From: Microvirga flavescens | GTDB taxonomy: Bacteria; Pseudomonadota; Alphaproteobacteria; Rhizobiales; Beijerinckiaceae | Direction of reading: 5' to 3' | Length of the DNA stretch: 64,000 bases | Assembly (NCBI RefSeq): GCF_003290125.1 | Contig: NZ_QMKH01000001.1 | Coordinates: 744,001-808,000 of the forward strand | Part shown: positions 46,607 to 54,922 of the stretch, piece by piece | How positions within the stretch are numbered: the stretch's first letter is position 1 | Layout: the number at the start of each line of letters is the position of its first letter | Program-made: the position numbers and the translations under genes | The notes under the pieces: generated by a model | Told to the model about the DNA's origin: nothing | The model's input: only the letters and a program-made list of their open reading frames with translations | Databases searched by the model: none

Positions 46607-47071
46607 TTACGCCGCGCGGGGCGCGGAGAGTTCGGTGAGCACCGAATAAAGCGCTTCCCGCTCGCGGGTGGCGCGCACGCGCTCGACGATTCCCGGCTCG
46701 CGCAGGACGCGGGCGACACGGGCGAGCGCCTTCAGGTGATCCGCGCCCGCGCCTTCGGGAGCCAGCAGCAGGAACAGGATATCCACGGGCTGGCCGTCGA
46801 GGGCCTCGAAGTCGATGGGCTTTTCCAGCCGCGCGGCGAGCCCGAAAATGCGGGTGAGGCCGGGCAGCTTGCCGTGGGGAATGGCGATCCCCTCGCCGAT
46901 CCCGGTCGAGCCGAGGCGCTCCCGTTGCAGCAGCGTCTCGAAAACGAGGTCTTGATCGAGGCCAGTGAGCCGCGCCGCATGGGCGGAAAGCTCCTGCAAA
47001 GCCTGTTTCTTACCGGTGGCCCGCAAGGCTGGAAGAACAGCCTGGGGATCTAGAAAGTCGAGCAAAGGCAT
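46607..47071 (-). CDS. ptsN: Nitrogen PTS enzyme IIA (PtsN)
   Basis: A 154-residue EIIA-Ntr domain protein, the normal length. The phosphorylated histidine is His66 in GIAIPHGKLPGL, followed by the ARLEKPIDFEALDGQPVDI segment of the family. It accepts phosphate from NPr and modulates potassium transport, nitrogen control and other processes. ATG 47071 gives the normal family start (PLLDFLDPQAVLP); the open frame continues to 47140 without support. It is the last gene of the rnd-lpt-rpoN-hpf-ptsN set. Confidence 0.93.
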   Translation of the reverse strand: MPLLDFLDPQAVLPALRATGKKQALQELSAHAARLTGLDQDLVFETLLQRERLGSTGIGEGIAIPHGKLPGLTRIFGLAARLEKPIDFEALDGQPVDILFLLLAPEGAGADHLKALARVARVLREPGIVERVRATREREALYSVLTELSAPRAA

Positions 47072-47164
47072 CGCTAAAGCCGCATTGGTGGTGAAGCCGT
47101 TTCGGCCCCGCGCTTTGTTCAAAAGCAAGTCCTGGGCCAAGTCGAATCCCCCTGTGACGAGATC

Positions 47165-47740
47165 TCAGGCCTGCCCCGACGGCGGGTCGATCCAGCCGAT
47201 CGCCCCGTCGCTCCGGCGGTATACGACGTTAACGCGGCCGGTGCCAGCGTGGATAAAAACGAGGGCGGTGGCCCCCGTGGCATCGAGATCGAGAACCGCA
47301 TCGCTGACCGAGAAGCGGTGCAAGGGCTTCGTCAGCTCGGCGATGATGGCCGGATGGTAGGTTTCCGCCTCGGCGGATTCCTCCGTCGGCGCTTCGAACA
47401 CGGAATAGCTGATTTCGCGGCCCGAGGCGCGGCTGGCAGCCGAGGGAGCCCGCGCCTTCAGGCGCTTCGTGTAGCGTTTCAGGCGCTTTTCGATTCGCTC
47501 CGCCGTCTGGTCGAAGCTCGCATAGGCGTCCTGAGCCTGGCCGGTGGCTTCGATGGTCGCGCCGGAGGCGAGGTGAAGCACGGCATCGGTGCGAAAACCG
47601 ATCCCGTCCTTGGTTACCGTGACATGCCCTGAATAGCTTCCGTCGTAGAATTTCTGGAGAGCGCCGGCCATTCGTTCCGTAATCTGATTCCGAAGGGATT
47701 CACCGATATCGAGACTCTTCCCGGATACCCTCAACGCCAT
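47165..47740 (-). CDS. hpf: Ribosome hibernation-promoting factor, long form
   Basis: A 191-residue long-type HPF, which dimerises 70S ribosomes in stationary phase. The N-terminal S30AE domain has ALRVSGKSLDIGESLRNQI and the beta-strands GHVTVTKDG. After a linker (about 100-130), the C-terminal dimerisation domain ends with FIHAGTGRVNVVYRRSDGAI. Two ATG codons occur in tandem; the second (47740) has six bases spacing from GGGAGG and is preferred. It lies between rpoN and ptsN, as in many alphaproteobacteria. Confidence 0.93.
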   Translation of the reverse strand: MALRVSGKSLDIGESLRNQITERMAGALQKFYDGSYSGHVTVTKDGIGFRTDAVLHLASGATIEATGQAQDAYASFDQTAERIEKRLKRYTKRLKARAPSAASRASGREISYSVFEAPTEESAEAETYHPAIIAELTKPLHRFSVSDAVLDLDATGATALVFIHAGTGRVNVVYRRSDGAIGWIDPPSGQA

Positions 47741-48025
47741 CATCGTCCTCCCGTGCAGCCGACGTGCGCCGCCGACCTGCGACTATGGTTAGATGATGCT
47801 TCTTCCCCGGTGCAAAACAAGTCTTGACGCGACAATTTAGATCGGGACGAGCAACGGCCCTCAACCGTGGACGGGCCGAACGGGGTGCGCTGCTACTTTT
47901 GCTGATCCCGATGTGGTGAAGACAGGGCGGCATCCACAAGAAAGCCAAGCCTGCCGCACGCTCATGCCTGTCGTTCGTCGGTGATTCCGGCGGCATGCGA
48001 TTCGCGAAGGGCGTTCAGGCCGCGC

Positions 48026-49459
48026 TCAAACTTTCTTCAGCCTGCGCCGGTCCGCCGAGGAGGGGATGCGCAGCGATTCCCTGTACTTCGCAACGGTGCG
48101 GCGCGCGATGTCGATGCCTTCACCCTTCAATTTTTGGGCAATTGCATCGTCCGAGAGCACATCGTTCGCCGGCTCGCCCTCGATCATCTGCTTGATCCGG
48201 TGGCGGACCGCCTCGGCTGAATGGGCCTCGGCCCCGGACGCATTGTTGATGGCCACCGAGAAGAAGTACTTCATCTCGAACAAGCCCCTGCCGGTGCTGA
48301 AGGACTTGTTCGCGGTCACGCGGGAAATGGTGGATTCGTGCATGCCGATTTCGTCCGCCACGGCCTTGAGGGTCAAAGGCCGCAGGTGCGAAACGCCGTG
48401 ACGGAAAAACCCGTCCTGCCGGCGCACGATTTCGCTCGCCACTTTCAGAATGGTCTTCGCCCGCTGGTCGAGGCTGCGCTTGAGCCAGTTGGCGCTTTGC
48501 AGGCACTCGTTGAGAAAGGCCCGCTCCTCATCGCTTCGCGCCGCCTTGGAAACGCGCGCATGGTAGGATTGATCGACAAGGATGCGAGGCAGCGTGTCGG
48601 GGTTGAGTTCGATGACCCATGCGCCATCCGGGCCTTCCCTGATGAGCACGTCGGGCGCGGCGAATTCCGAGGACGGGGCTGCGAAGGCATGGCCGGGCTT
48701 GGGCTCCAGAAGCCGGATCTCCGCCAGCATTTCGGCGAGGTCCTCGTCATCGACCCCACACAGGCGCTTGAGGGCCGCAAAGTCGCGCTTCGCGACAAGG
48801 TCGAGCCGCGTGAGCAGGGCCTGCATGGCGGGGTCGTAACGATCGAGTTCTTTAAGCTGGATCGCCAGGCATTCGGCGAGGTCCCGCGCGCCCACCCCTG
48901 GCGGGTCGAAGGTCTGGATCAGCGCGACCGCGGCCTCCACCTCCTCGCGCGGAGCGCCGAGGCGCACGGCGATGACGGCGAGGTCGTCCCTCAGATAGCC
49001 GGCTTCGTCGAGGGAATGGATCAGGTATTGGCCGATGGCGCGCTCATGGAGATCGCTGGTGGCGAGTTCGAGCTGGCGTTCGAGATGGTCGGCCAGGGTT
49101 GTCTGCGCGGCAATCGTTGCGGCGAAATCGAGGGCGTTTTCGCCAGGCCGTGCGGCCTCTCCCGCCGTGCGGGGCAGGGACGGGGTTTCGCGGGATGGCA
49201 ATGACGTGATGAGCGCCTCGGGCTCGGCGTCCTTGTCCGCTCCGGCAACCGTATCGTCGGCGGCGGCTTCGCCTGTCTCGCCATCGGGCGCGTCGGGCGC
49301 GATCTCCTGATTGAGCAGGGGATTGCGCTCGAGCTCGGCCTCCACATAGGCCTGCAATTCCTGGTGCGAGAGCTGCAGCAGCTTGATCGCCTGCAGAAGC
49401 TGCGGCGTCATGACCAGGCTTTGGGCCTGGCGTAGCTCCAATCTTTGCATCGGGGGCAT
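48026..49459 (-). CDS. rpoN: RNA polymerase sigma-54 factor
   Basis: About 477 residues. Region I begins QRLELRQAQSLVMTPQLLQAIKLLQ (activator-responsive), followed by an acidic region II, the core-binding domain and the DNA-binding C terminus. It ends with the RpoN box ARRTVAKYRE, and the HTH segment LKAVADEIGMHESTISRV lies before it. Sigma-54 directs transcription of nitrogen and other genes with activator ATPases. The start is uncertain: ATGs at 49486, 49459 and 49450 are in frame; 49459 has GGGG upstream. Confidence 0.94.
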   Translation of the reverse strand: MPPMQRLELRQAQSLVMTPQLLQAIKLLQLSHQELQAYVEAELERNPLLNQEIAPDAPDGETGEAAADDTVAGADKDAEPEALITSLPSRETPSLPRTAGEAARPGENALDFAATIAAQTTLADHLERQLELATSDLHERAIGQYLIHSLDEAGYLRDDLAVIAVRLGAPREEVEAAVALIQTFDPPGVGARDLAECLAIQLKELDRYDPAMQALLTRLDLVAKRDFAALKRLCGVDDEDLAEMLAEIRLLEPKPGHAFAAPSSEFAAPDVLIREGPDGAWVIELNPDTLPRILVDQSYHARVSKAARSDEERAFLNECLQSANWLKRSLDQRAKTILKVASEIVRRQDGFFRHGVSHLRPLTLKAVADEIGMHESTISRVTANKSFSTGRGLFEMKYFFSVAINNASGAEAHSAEAVRHRIKQMIEGEPANDVLSDDAIAQKLKGEGIDIARRTVAKYRESLRIPSSADRRRLKKV

Positions 49460-49597
49460 CAGGGCGCCCCGAAAGCCAGTCGGCATGCTTTTTGCATGCC
49501 TGGAGTTTTACACAGGCGTTCCCCGCCGTCAAAAGCCGGCGGGGCGGCGCATGGTCGCCTTTTGGCTTAGTCTGGCAATCGCGGCGCGGCGATGTGC

Positions 49598-50473
49598 TTA
49601 AAGGCGGAAGTCCTCGCCGAGATAGAGTCGGCGCACGTCCTCGTTCGCCACAATGGCGTCGGGGTGGCCCTCCGTCAGCACACGGCCTGAATGGATGATG
49701 TAGGCGCGGTCGATAAGGCCCAGTGTCTCGCGCACATTGTGGTCGGTGATCAGAACGCCGATGCCGCGCCGGGTGAGGTGGCGCACCAGGTTCTGGATGT
49801 CGCCGACCGCGATGGGGTCGATGCCCGCGAAAGGCTCGTCGAGCAGCATGAAGGTCGGCTCGCCCGCGAGCGCGCGGGCGATCTCGCAGCGCCGCCGCTC
49901 ACCGCCTGACAGGGCGATGGAGGGCGACTTGCGCAGGCGCGTGATGTTGAACTCGTCGAGGAGCGCATCGAGCTTGCGGTCGCGCTCCTTGCGGCTCGGC
50001 TCCACCACTTCGAGCACCGCGCGGATGTTGTCTTCCACGTTGAGGCCGCGAAAGATCGAGGCTTCCTGCGGCAGGTAGCCGATGCCAAGGCGCGCGCGGC
50101 GGTACATCGGAAGCGTCGTGACCTCGTGCCCGTCGAGGCTGATGACGCCGCGATCCGCCGAGACGAGGCCGGTAATCATGTAGAAAATGGTGGTCTTGCC
50201 CGCGCCGTTGGGGCCGAGCAGGCCGACCGCCTCGCCGGCGCGCACGTTCAGCGCCGCCTCGTGCACCACGGTCCGGCCGCGATAGCTTTTCTGCAATCCC
50301 TTGACTGCCAGAATGCCGGGGCCGCCGAAGGCCGCCGCGCCGGAAAGGTTAGCGGTCTGGCGCGCGATGGCATTGGCTGCCGCCTCGAGGCTCGAGTTCT
50401 TGGACACGGCGAGCGCCGGTGCACTGACCGGCGCTTTGGCGGCTTGCGAGGTGCGGCTGAAAAAGGGTTTCAC
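49598..50473 (-). CDS. lptB: LPS export ABC transporter ATP-binding protein LptB
   Basis: A 291-residue LptB, the ATPase that extracts LPS from the inner membrane with LptFG. Walker A is GPNGAGKTT (87-95), the signature is LSGGERRRCEIARAL and Walker B is MLLDEPFAGID. The closing HNVRETLGLIDRAYII is the LptB switch and coupling region. It carries an unusual N-terminal extension of about 50 Ala/Ser-rich residues before the first strand; E. coli LptB has 241 residues. The gene lies downstream of lptA and upstream of rpoN. Confidence 0.95.
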   Translation of the reverse strand: MKPFFSRTSQAAKAPVSAPALAVSKNSSLEAAANAIARQTANLSGAAAFGGPGILAVKGLQKSYRGRTVVHEAALNVRAGEAVGLLGPNGAGKTTIFYMITGLVSADRGVISLDGHEVTTLPMYRRARLGIGYLPQEASIFRGLNVEDNIRAVLEVVEPSRKERDRKLDALLDEFNITRLRKSPSIALSGGERRRCEIARALAGEPTFMLLDEPFAGIDPIAVGDIQNLVRHLTRRGIGVLITDHNVRETLGLIDRAYIIHSGRVLTEGHPDAIVANEDVRRLYLGEDFRL

Positions 50474-50509
50474 GAATAAGTCCCTGAAAAACGCGGAACG
50501 GGCGCTCCG

Positions 50510-51133
50510 TCAGCGGGAGGCCGGCTTGGCCTTGTCCTTGGCGGCGTCCTTGCCCTTCTCGACCTCGGAGTTGCTGCCGGGAACGAACAGGGCCTTCACG
50601 CGCCCGCCGGGCTTCGTCTCGACATTGGCGATGCCGCTGTTGAGGTCGTAAACGACCCGCTCGCCGCGGGTGATGTTGGGGCCGTCGCTCAGGGCGGCAT
50701 TGCCGACGAGATAGATCTTATTGTTCTCGCGGTCGAAAATGGCGTCGTTGCCGGTGGCGACCTGCGTCCTGGAGACGATGGTCACCGGGCCCTTGCAGTC
50801 GATCTTCTTGATCGAGCTGTCATCGGTGCCCTGGGTGCTCGGCACCGCCGGCTTCTTGCCGTTGTCGTCCTTCTTCTGCTCGTAGAGCACCGTCATGATC
50901 GAGCAATTCATGGTGCTCTCGCCCTGCACGGCGACGACGTTGCCGGAGAAGACCGCGCGGCCTTCCTTGTCGAACACGTCGAGCTTGTCCGCGTCGATCT
51001 TGATCGGCTCCTTGCTCGAACCGAAATTGCCGAAACCGGCGGCGCGCTCCTTCTGGGCGGCCGGGGGCGTCTGCGCCGAGGCCGGAAGGGAGACGAGAAG
51101 GGCGCCTGCAACGAGGCTTGCATATTTGAACAT
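50510..51133 (-). CDS. lptA: LPS transport periplasmic protein LptA
   Basis: A 207-residue periplasmic LPS carrier with a signal peptide (FKYASLVAGALLVSLPASA). It has an OstA-type beta-jellyroll: PIKIDADKLDVFDKEGRAVF, then GNVVAVQGESTMNC and RGERVVYDLNSGIANVE. A lysine-rich tail ends the protein. The two central cysteines (NCSIM and DCKGP) are of interest for a disulfide. It starts two bases after the lptC stop, so they are translationally linked. Confidence 0.92.
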   Translation of the reverse strand: MFKYASLVAGALLVSLPASAQTPPAAQKERAAGFGNFGSSKEPIKIDADKLDVFDKEGRAVFSGNVVAVQGESTMNCSIMTVLYEQKKDDNGKKPAVPSTQGTDDSSIKKIDCKGPVTIVSRTQVATGNDAIFDRENNKIYLVGNAALSDGPNITRGERVVYDLNSGIANVETKPGGRVKALFVPGSNSEVEKGKDAAKDKAKPASR

Positions 51134-51135
51134 GG

Positions 51136-51855
51136 CTATGGACGCGGATTGGAGGGTTGGGCCGGGGCCGTGGCACCGGCAGCCGGGTTTGAAGCATTCG
51201 GGTTTTCGAAGACGGTGCGAACCCGTCCCGTGAACTGGATGACCTTGCCGTTGTCGGTCACGCTCATGCCTTGCGCTTCGATGGTGCCGTTGCCGAGAGA
51301 AACTGTTACAGGCTCGTTGGATACCACGGTGCCTGCCTTGAAGTCGATAAAGGCCGAATGGAGTTTCACCTCCTGCCCCGCGTCGGTGTAGACGCGGATA
51401 TCGGTCTTGAGCTGCATCTGCTCTTTTTGCGTGTCGAGCACACCTTTCAGGGCCTCGAGCCGGGTCGTGCCGCCCTTGTCGTCGGTGACGAGGCGCGCCC
51501 GCATGTTCTGCAATTCCACGAGATGCGGCTGGCGCACATCCTGCGTCGCGGCGGTGGCCGTCACCTCATAGGGGCGGGTATCATTGCGGTAGCCCGTGAG
51601 CCGGGGGCTCTCCATTGTCACCTGCGTTCCCGAAACCGAGAGCGCGCCGAGGCTCAGGCCCTGGATGTTGCGGAACGGATCGAACACGACGACGAGGATC
51701 ACCGCCGCCAGGCCTCCGACAGCCCCGAGGGGGATCGCCCATTTGGCAATGCGGACCCAGCGCGAATGGCGGCGTGCCTTCTGAAAGGCGCGCGAGCGCG
51801 CCGCCGGGATCGACCCCCGACCGCCCTCGACCGCCATGCCTCTCAGTTCCGTCAC
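51136..51855 (-). CDS. lptC: LPS export protein LptC
   Basis: A 239-residue bitopic inner-membrane protein. One helix near residues 36-57 (WAIPLGAVGGLAAVILVVVF) precedes a periplasmic LptC jellyroll with VSMESPRLTGY-like sequence (VTMESPRLTGYRNDTRPYEV). It hands LPS from LptBFG to LptA. The GTG at 51855 is chosen because AAGGA is eight bases upstream; ATG 51837 would remove six residues. It is the second gene of the run after the RNase D-like gene. Confidence 0.9.
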   Translation of the reverse strand: MTELRGMAVEGGRGSIPAARSRAFQKARRHSRWVRIAKWAIPLGAVGGLAAVILVVVFDPFRNIQGLSLGALSVSGTQVTMESPRLTGYRNDTRPYEVTATAATQDVRQPHLVELQNMRARLVTDDKGGTTRLEALKGVLDTQKEQMQLKTDIRVYTDAGQEVKLHSAFIDFKAGTVVSNEPVTVSLGNGTIEAQGMSVTDNGKVIQFTGRVRTVFENPNASNPAAGATAPAQPSNPRP

Positions 51856-51978
51856 CAAAGTTTTCCTTACCTCACGCGCGGGGCCATGCCGGGTTGCCGT
51901 GGCGAAGTTGTGGCCCGCCGGGTGCGTGTCTTCGCCTCATCTTCGGCCATTTATGCCGAAAAGCTTAAATACAAGCTA

Positions 51979-52593
51979 TCAGCTATGGGAAAAAATGTCC
52001 GTCTCCGGCCAGCCCATCAGGTCGAGCTGCGCCCGCGTGGGAAGGAAATCGAAACAATGCTGCGCGATTCCGGTGCGGTTCTCCCGCGCCAGCACGCGGT
52101 CGAGCTTTTCCTTGAGAGCGTGGAGATAGAGCACGTCGGACGCCGCGTAATCGAGCTGCGCCTGGCTCAACGTGTCCGCGCCCCAGTCGGAGGATTGCTG
52201 TTGCTTGGAGATCTCTACCCCGAGCAGTTCGCGCACCAGGTCCTTGAGACCATGGCGGTCCGTGTAGGTGCGCGTGAGGCGCGAGGCAATCTTGGTGCAA
52301 TAGGCCGGGCGCGGCATCACGCCGAAGGCGTGGAACAGCACTGCGAGATCGAAGCGGGCAAAGTGGAAGATCTTGAGAACGCCCTCGTCCCCGAGCACCC
52401 GCACCAGATTGTGTGGGACAGGGCCATCTTTCAGGATCTGCACCACATCGGCGGAGCCGTCGCCCTTTGAGATCTGCACCACGCACAGCCTGTCCCGGTG
52501 GGGATTGAGGCCGAGCGTCTCGGTATCGATCGCGATGGCCGGGCCGGGCTGATAGTCCGCAGGCAGATCGCCACGGTGGAAGCGCGTTGTCAT
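51979..52593 (-). CDS. rnd: Ribonuclease D-like 3'-5' exonuclease
   Basis: A 204-residue DEDD-family exonuclease, shorter than E. coli RNase D (375 residues) because it lacks HRDC domains. The catalytic Asp23-Thr-Glu25 is in AIAIDTETLGLN, the second site is IFHFARFDLAVL and the third is YAASDVLYL. In the alphaproteobacteria this short form often precedes lptC, as here. ATG 52593 is chosen; a TTG four codons upstream is less likely. A role in RNA 3' trimming is inferred. Confidence 0.9.
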   Translation of the reverse strand: MTTRFHRGDLPADYQPGPAIAIDTETLGLNPHRDRLCVVQISKGDGSADVVQILKDGPVPHNLVRVLGDEGVLKIFHFARFDLAVLFHAFGVMPRPAYCTKIASRLTRTYTDRHGLKDLVRELLGVEISKQQQSSDWGADTLSQAQLDYAASDVLYLHALKEKLDRVLARENRTGIAQHCFDFLPTRAQLDLMGWPETDIFSHS

Positions 52594-52732
52594 TGAAGAA
52601 TCCAAGCTTTGCCGAACAAGGGCCTCTACCCTGTCCGCCCGCCAGCATCAACAGCTAGAGCATGAACCGGAAAAGTGAATCCGATTTCGTGCGTCGCCGC
52701 ACACGCCGTTCTTCAATCGGCACCCTTTCCAC

Positions 52733-53395
52733 TCAGGAACAGACCCGGACCCTGCGAACCACGACGTGGTGGTAGGCATTCACGACCCTCAGGCGTTCAT
52801 AGTGACAACCGTAAGGGTAGTAATAGGCAGGGTGGTTCGCGCTTGCGATGGCGCCCAGCGCCAGCCCGCCGATCAGGCCCGCCGCGATCGCGCCGCTATC
52901 GTCATAGTAATAATCATAGGGATACCCATAGTAGCCGTAATACGGGTAGCCGTAGCTGTAGGCGTAGGGATAGCGGTAACGATAAGCGTAATAGGGGCGA
53001 TAGCCGTAGTAGCGCCCGTAATATCCACCCCACCGATAGGGGCGGCCATAATAACCGCCGATGCCAGGGCGATAACCGAAGCCTGGAGCCGCGTGGACGC
53101 GCCCGATACTGCCGGTCGCGAACGGGGCACCGTGGAACCCGCCGCCGTGAAATCCCCCGCCGCGAAATCCGCCGGCACGGAACCCACCACCGTGAAATCC
53201 GCCACCGGGAAATCCCCCGCCACGAAATCCGCCGCCACGAAATCCACCGCCGTGGAAACCGCCACCATGAAATCCACCCATGCCGCCGGGGTGGAAAAAG
53301 TGACCATGTTGTGCCTCGGCCTCGCCCATCGGCGCGGCAACGCCGATTGCCAGTATCGCAAGACCAAGAGCCGGAATGCGAAGAGAAAAGGCCAT
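52733..53395 (-). CDS. Glycine- and tyrosine-rich exported protein
   Basis: A 220-residue protein. A signal peptide (MAFSLRIPALGLAILAIGVA...AEA) is followed by GGF-type repeats (about 12 units such as GGGFHGGGFRGGGF), then a Tyr/Arg/Gly-rich segment (GGYYGRYYGYRPYYAYRYRY), a short hydrophobic stretch (AIAAGLIGGLALGAIA) and a basic C terminus with two cysteines. I do not recognise a domain. Tyr-rich, low-complexity proteins of this kind are often surface- or envelope-associated. The gene lies between the LPS block and the sugar transferase. Confidence 0.8.
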   Translation of the reverse strand: MAFSLRIPALGLAILAIGVAAPMGEAEAQHGHFFHPGGMGGFHGGGFHGGGFRGGGFRGGGFPGGGFHGGGFRAGGFRGGGFHGGGFHGAPFATGSIGRVHAAPGFGYRPGIGGYYGRPYRWGGYYGRYYGYRPYYAYRYRYPYAYSYGYPYYGYYGYPYDYYYDDSGAIAAGLIGGLALGAIASANHPAYYYPYGCHYERLRVVNAYHHVVVRRVRVCS

Positions 53396-53519
53396 AGCGT
53401 CCTCCTCAGGGACTGCCGCTGGCCATCAAACAGGCACGCCACCGCGAAGTTCCGTGCCGCGCTTGCGTCTAAGCGGCGCAAGGCGATCTCGGGACAGTGA
53501 CAGGCGATCCGGCGAGGCG

Positions 53520-54287
53520 TCAAAGCCCGCTGCCGGAGAGAAACTCGCATTGCGCGGTTTTGAGAATGATCTTGATGTCGAGCATCAGCGACCAGTGCTC
53601 GATATAGGCGAGGTCGTCGCTGACGCGGGCTATTGCCAAGGCTGGATCTTCGGTGCTCCCCCGCAGGCCATTGACCTGCGCGAGCCCCGTCACGCCCGGC
53701 AGAACGCGCAGGCGCTCGAAATATTCGGGAACGAGATCCTCATAGAGCATGCCTCCCGCCAGCATGCCCGGAACGTGCGGACGCGGGCCGACGAGGGACA
53801 TGTCTCCCCGCAGCACGTTGATGAGCTGGGGCAGTTCGTCGAGGCTCGACTTGCGCAGGAAACGCCCGATGGACGTCAGCCGCATATCGCCCTGACATGT
53901 CTGGGTGCGCCCGCTCGGATCGCAGGCGTGCACGCTCATGGTGCGGAATTTGAAAATCTCGAACGGCGCGCCGCCAAGCCCATAACGTTTCTGCCTGAAG
54001 ATGGCGGGTCCCGGCGATGTGAGCCTGATCGCCGCCGCGATGAGAATGAGGCCGGGTGCGAGCAGGCAAATGAGGACAAGAGCAACCGTGACATCGAGCG
54101 CGCGCTTGCCCGCAAGCTCAAGATGACGGTCAGTGAGACGCCTGGCGGGTCTTTGGCCCACCGCGATGCGAACGGGGTGTGGCGCAGGATAAGCCCTGCG
54201 CTCCGCGTGAGGAACCGGGCGAGGGAACGGCCTCAGGTCAAACGGCAAGCCGGACATTGGGCGACGCGACGCTCGTTCTGGTTCCAT
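53520..54287 (-). CDS. Exopolysaccharide-type polyprenyl-phosphate sugar transferase
   Basis: A 255-residue WbaP/PssA-type sugar transferase. The single hydrophobic segment is near 63-87 ([20 protein letters not shown]). Catalytic segments follow: [40 protein letters not shown] and [11 protein letters not shown]. It adds the first sugar phosphate to undecaprenyl phosphate for exopolysaccharide assembly. GAGGAA precedes ATG 54287. The N terminus lacks the four helices of full-length PHPT enzymes. It is divergent from the glycosyltransferase genes. Confidence 0.9.
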   Translation of the reverse strand: MEPERASRRPMSGLPFDLRPFPRPVPHAERRAYPAPHPVRIAVGQRPARRLTDRHLELAGKRALDVTVALVLICLLAPGLILIAAAIRLTSPGPAIFRQKRYGLGGAPFEIFKFRTMSVHACDPSGRTQTCQGDMRLTSIGRFLRKSSLDELPQLINVLRGDMSLVGPRPHVPGMLAGGMLYEDLVPEYFERLRVLPGVTGLAQVNGLRGSTEDPALAIARVSDDLAYIEHWSLMLDIKIILKTAQCEFLSGSGL

Positions 54288-54629
54288 ATCGGTTCCTCGC
54301 GATCAGTCCATCCCCCAATGCGAACAGATTATTTTTATGGAACGCAGCCAAGCCTGAGCACTCGAGAACGCGGCATCGCGACGGCCTGGAGCAATTACTA
54401 TAGGCAGCCCGCCTCACTTGCCCGCTCACTATTTCGGAGTAAGCCAATCTACGGTTCTCATAAGGGCTTCATCGCCGCTGTGAGCCGATGAAAAAGCATT
54501 GCGCGATCAGACGTGCGACGATGGGCCGGCTGGGCTTGAGCGATTTCCGGCTGGACGGCCTTACTCCGCAAGCGGTACGTTCGCGCGGCAAACCCTTTAA
54601 GCGCAGCAGGACGGCGGACACAGGCACCG
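54288..54629. other. Noncoding gap with divergent promoter region
   Basis: Between the sugar transferase start and the small ORF at 54630 I see no clear coding sequence. It contains a short AT-rich patch (GATTATTTTTATGG) near 54330 and presumably the divergent promoters of the two polysaccharide transcripts. I could not identify specific -35/-10 or operator sites. Confidence 0.4.
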
Positions 54630-54809
54630 ATGCCGATGGAAACTTCAAAGGACGATGCCGAGGTTCTCCGGGCCGAGACGTTTCTCGCAAAGCTTGGCGG
54701 GGCGCGCGGTCAGGCTGTCGCCGACCGGTTTTCCCGCAGGGTCCTGATCGTCGCCTTCGTCGTCTTCTGTCTCCTTGTCTGGATCGTCATCGGCTACGCC
54801 GTGATCTGA
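54630..54809 (+). CDS. Small single-pass membrane protein, hypothetical
   Basis: A 59-residue reading frame: a charged N-terminal part (SKDDAEVLRAETFLAKL, then GGARGQAVADRFSRR) is followed by one strong helix (VLIVAFVVFCLLVWIVIGYA) ending close to the stop. The amino-acid pattern of an amphipathic head and a C-terminal membrane helix is protein-like, and the codon use is GC-rich like neighbouring genes. It is preceded by the polysaccharide promoter gap and followed by a GT2 gene. ATGs at 54630 and 54636 are both possible starts. Function unknown. Confidence 0.5.
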   Translation: MPMETSKDDAEVLRAETFLAKLGGARGQAVADRFSRRVLIVAFVVFCLLVWIVIGYAVI

Positions 54810-54922
54810 GCTGTGCTGCGCGCCTACTCCGTTTGAAGCGGCCCAGTTTATTGATTTGCGCCCTGCCTGCATCATGATGGCTGAAGTCCGTGCAATGAGT
54901 GCGCGGCGCAGAAAGCTTCGTC

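Noticed and set aside
53100..53300. Tandem short repeats resembling a CRISPR or satellite array
   Set aside because: The 15-base units encode GGF-type peptide repeats inside a gene with a signal peptide; there are no unique spacers.
54488..54877. Plus-strand frame of 129 residues
   Set aside because: Becomes Arg-rich noise where it overlaps the small membrane protein in another frame; no start signal or domain.
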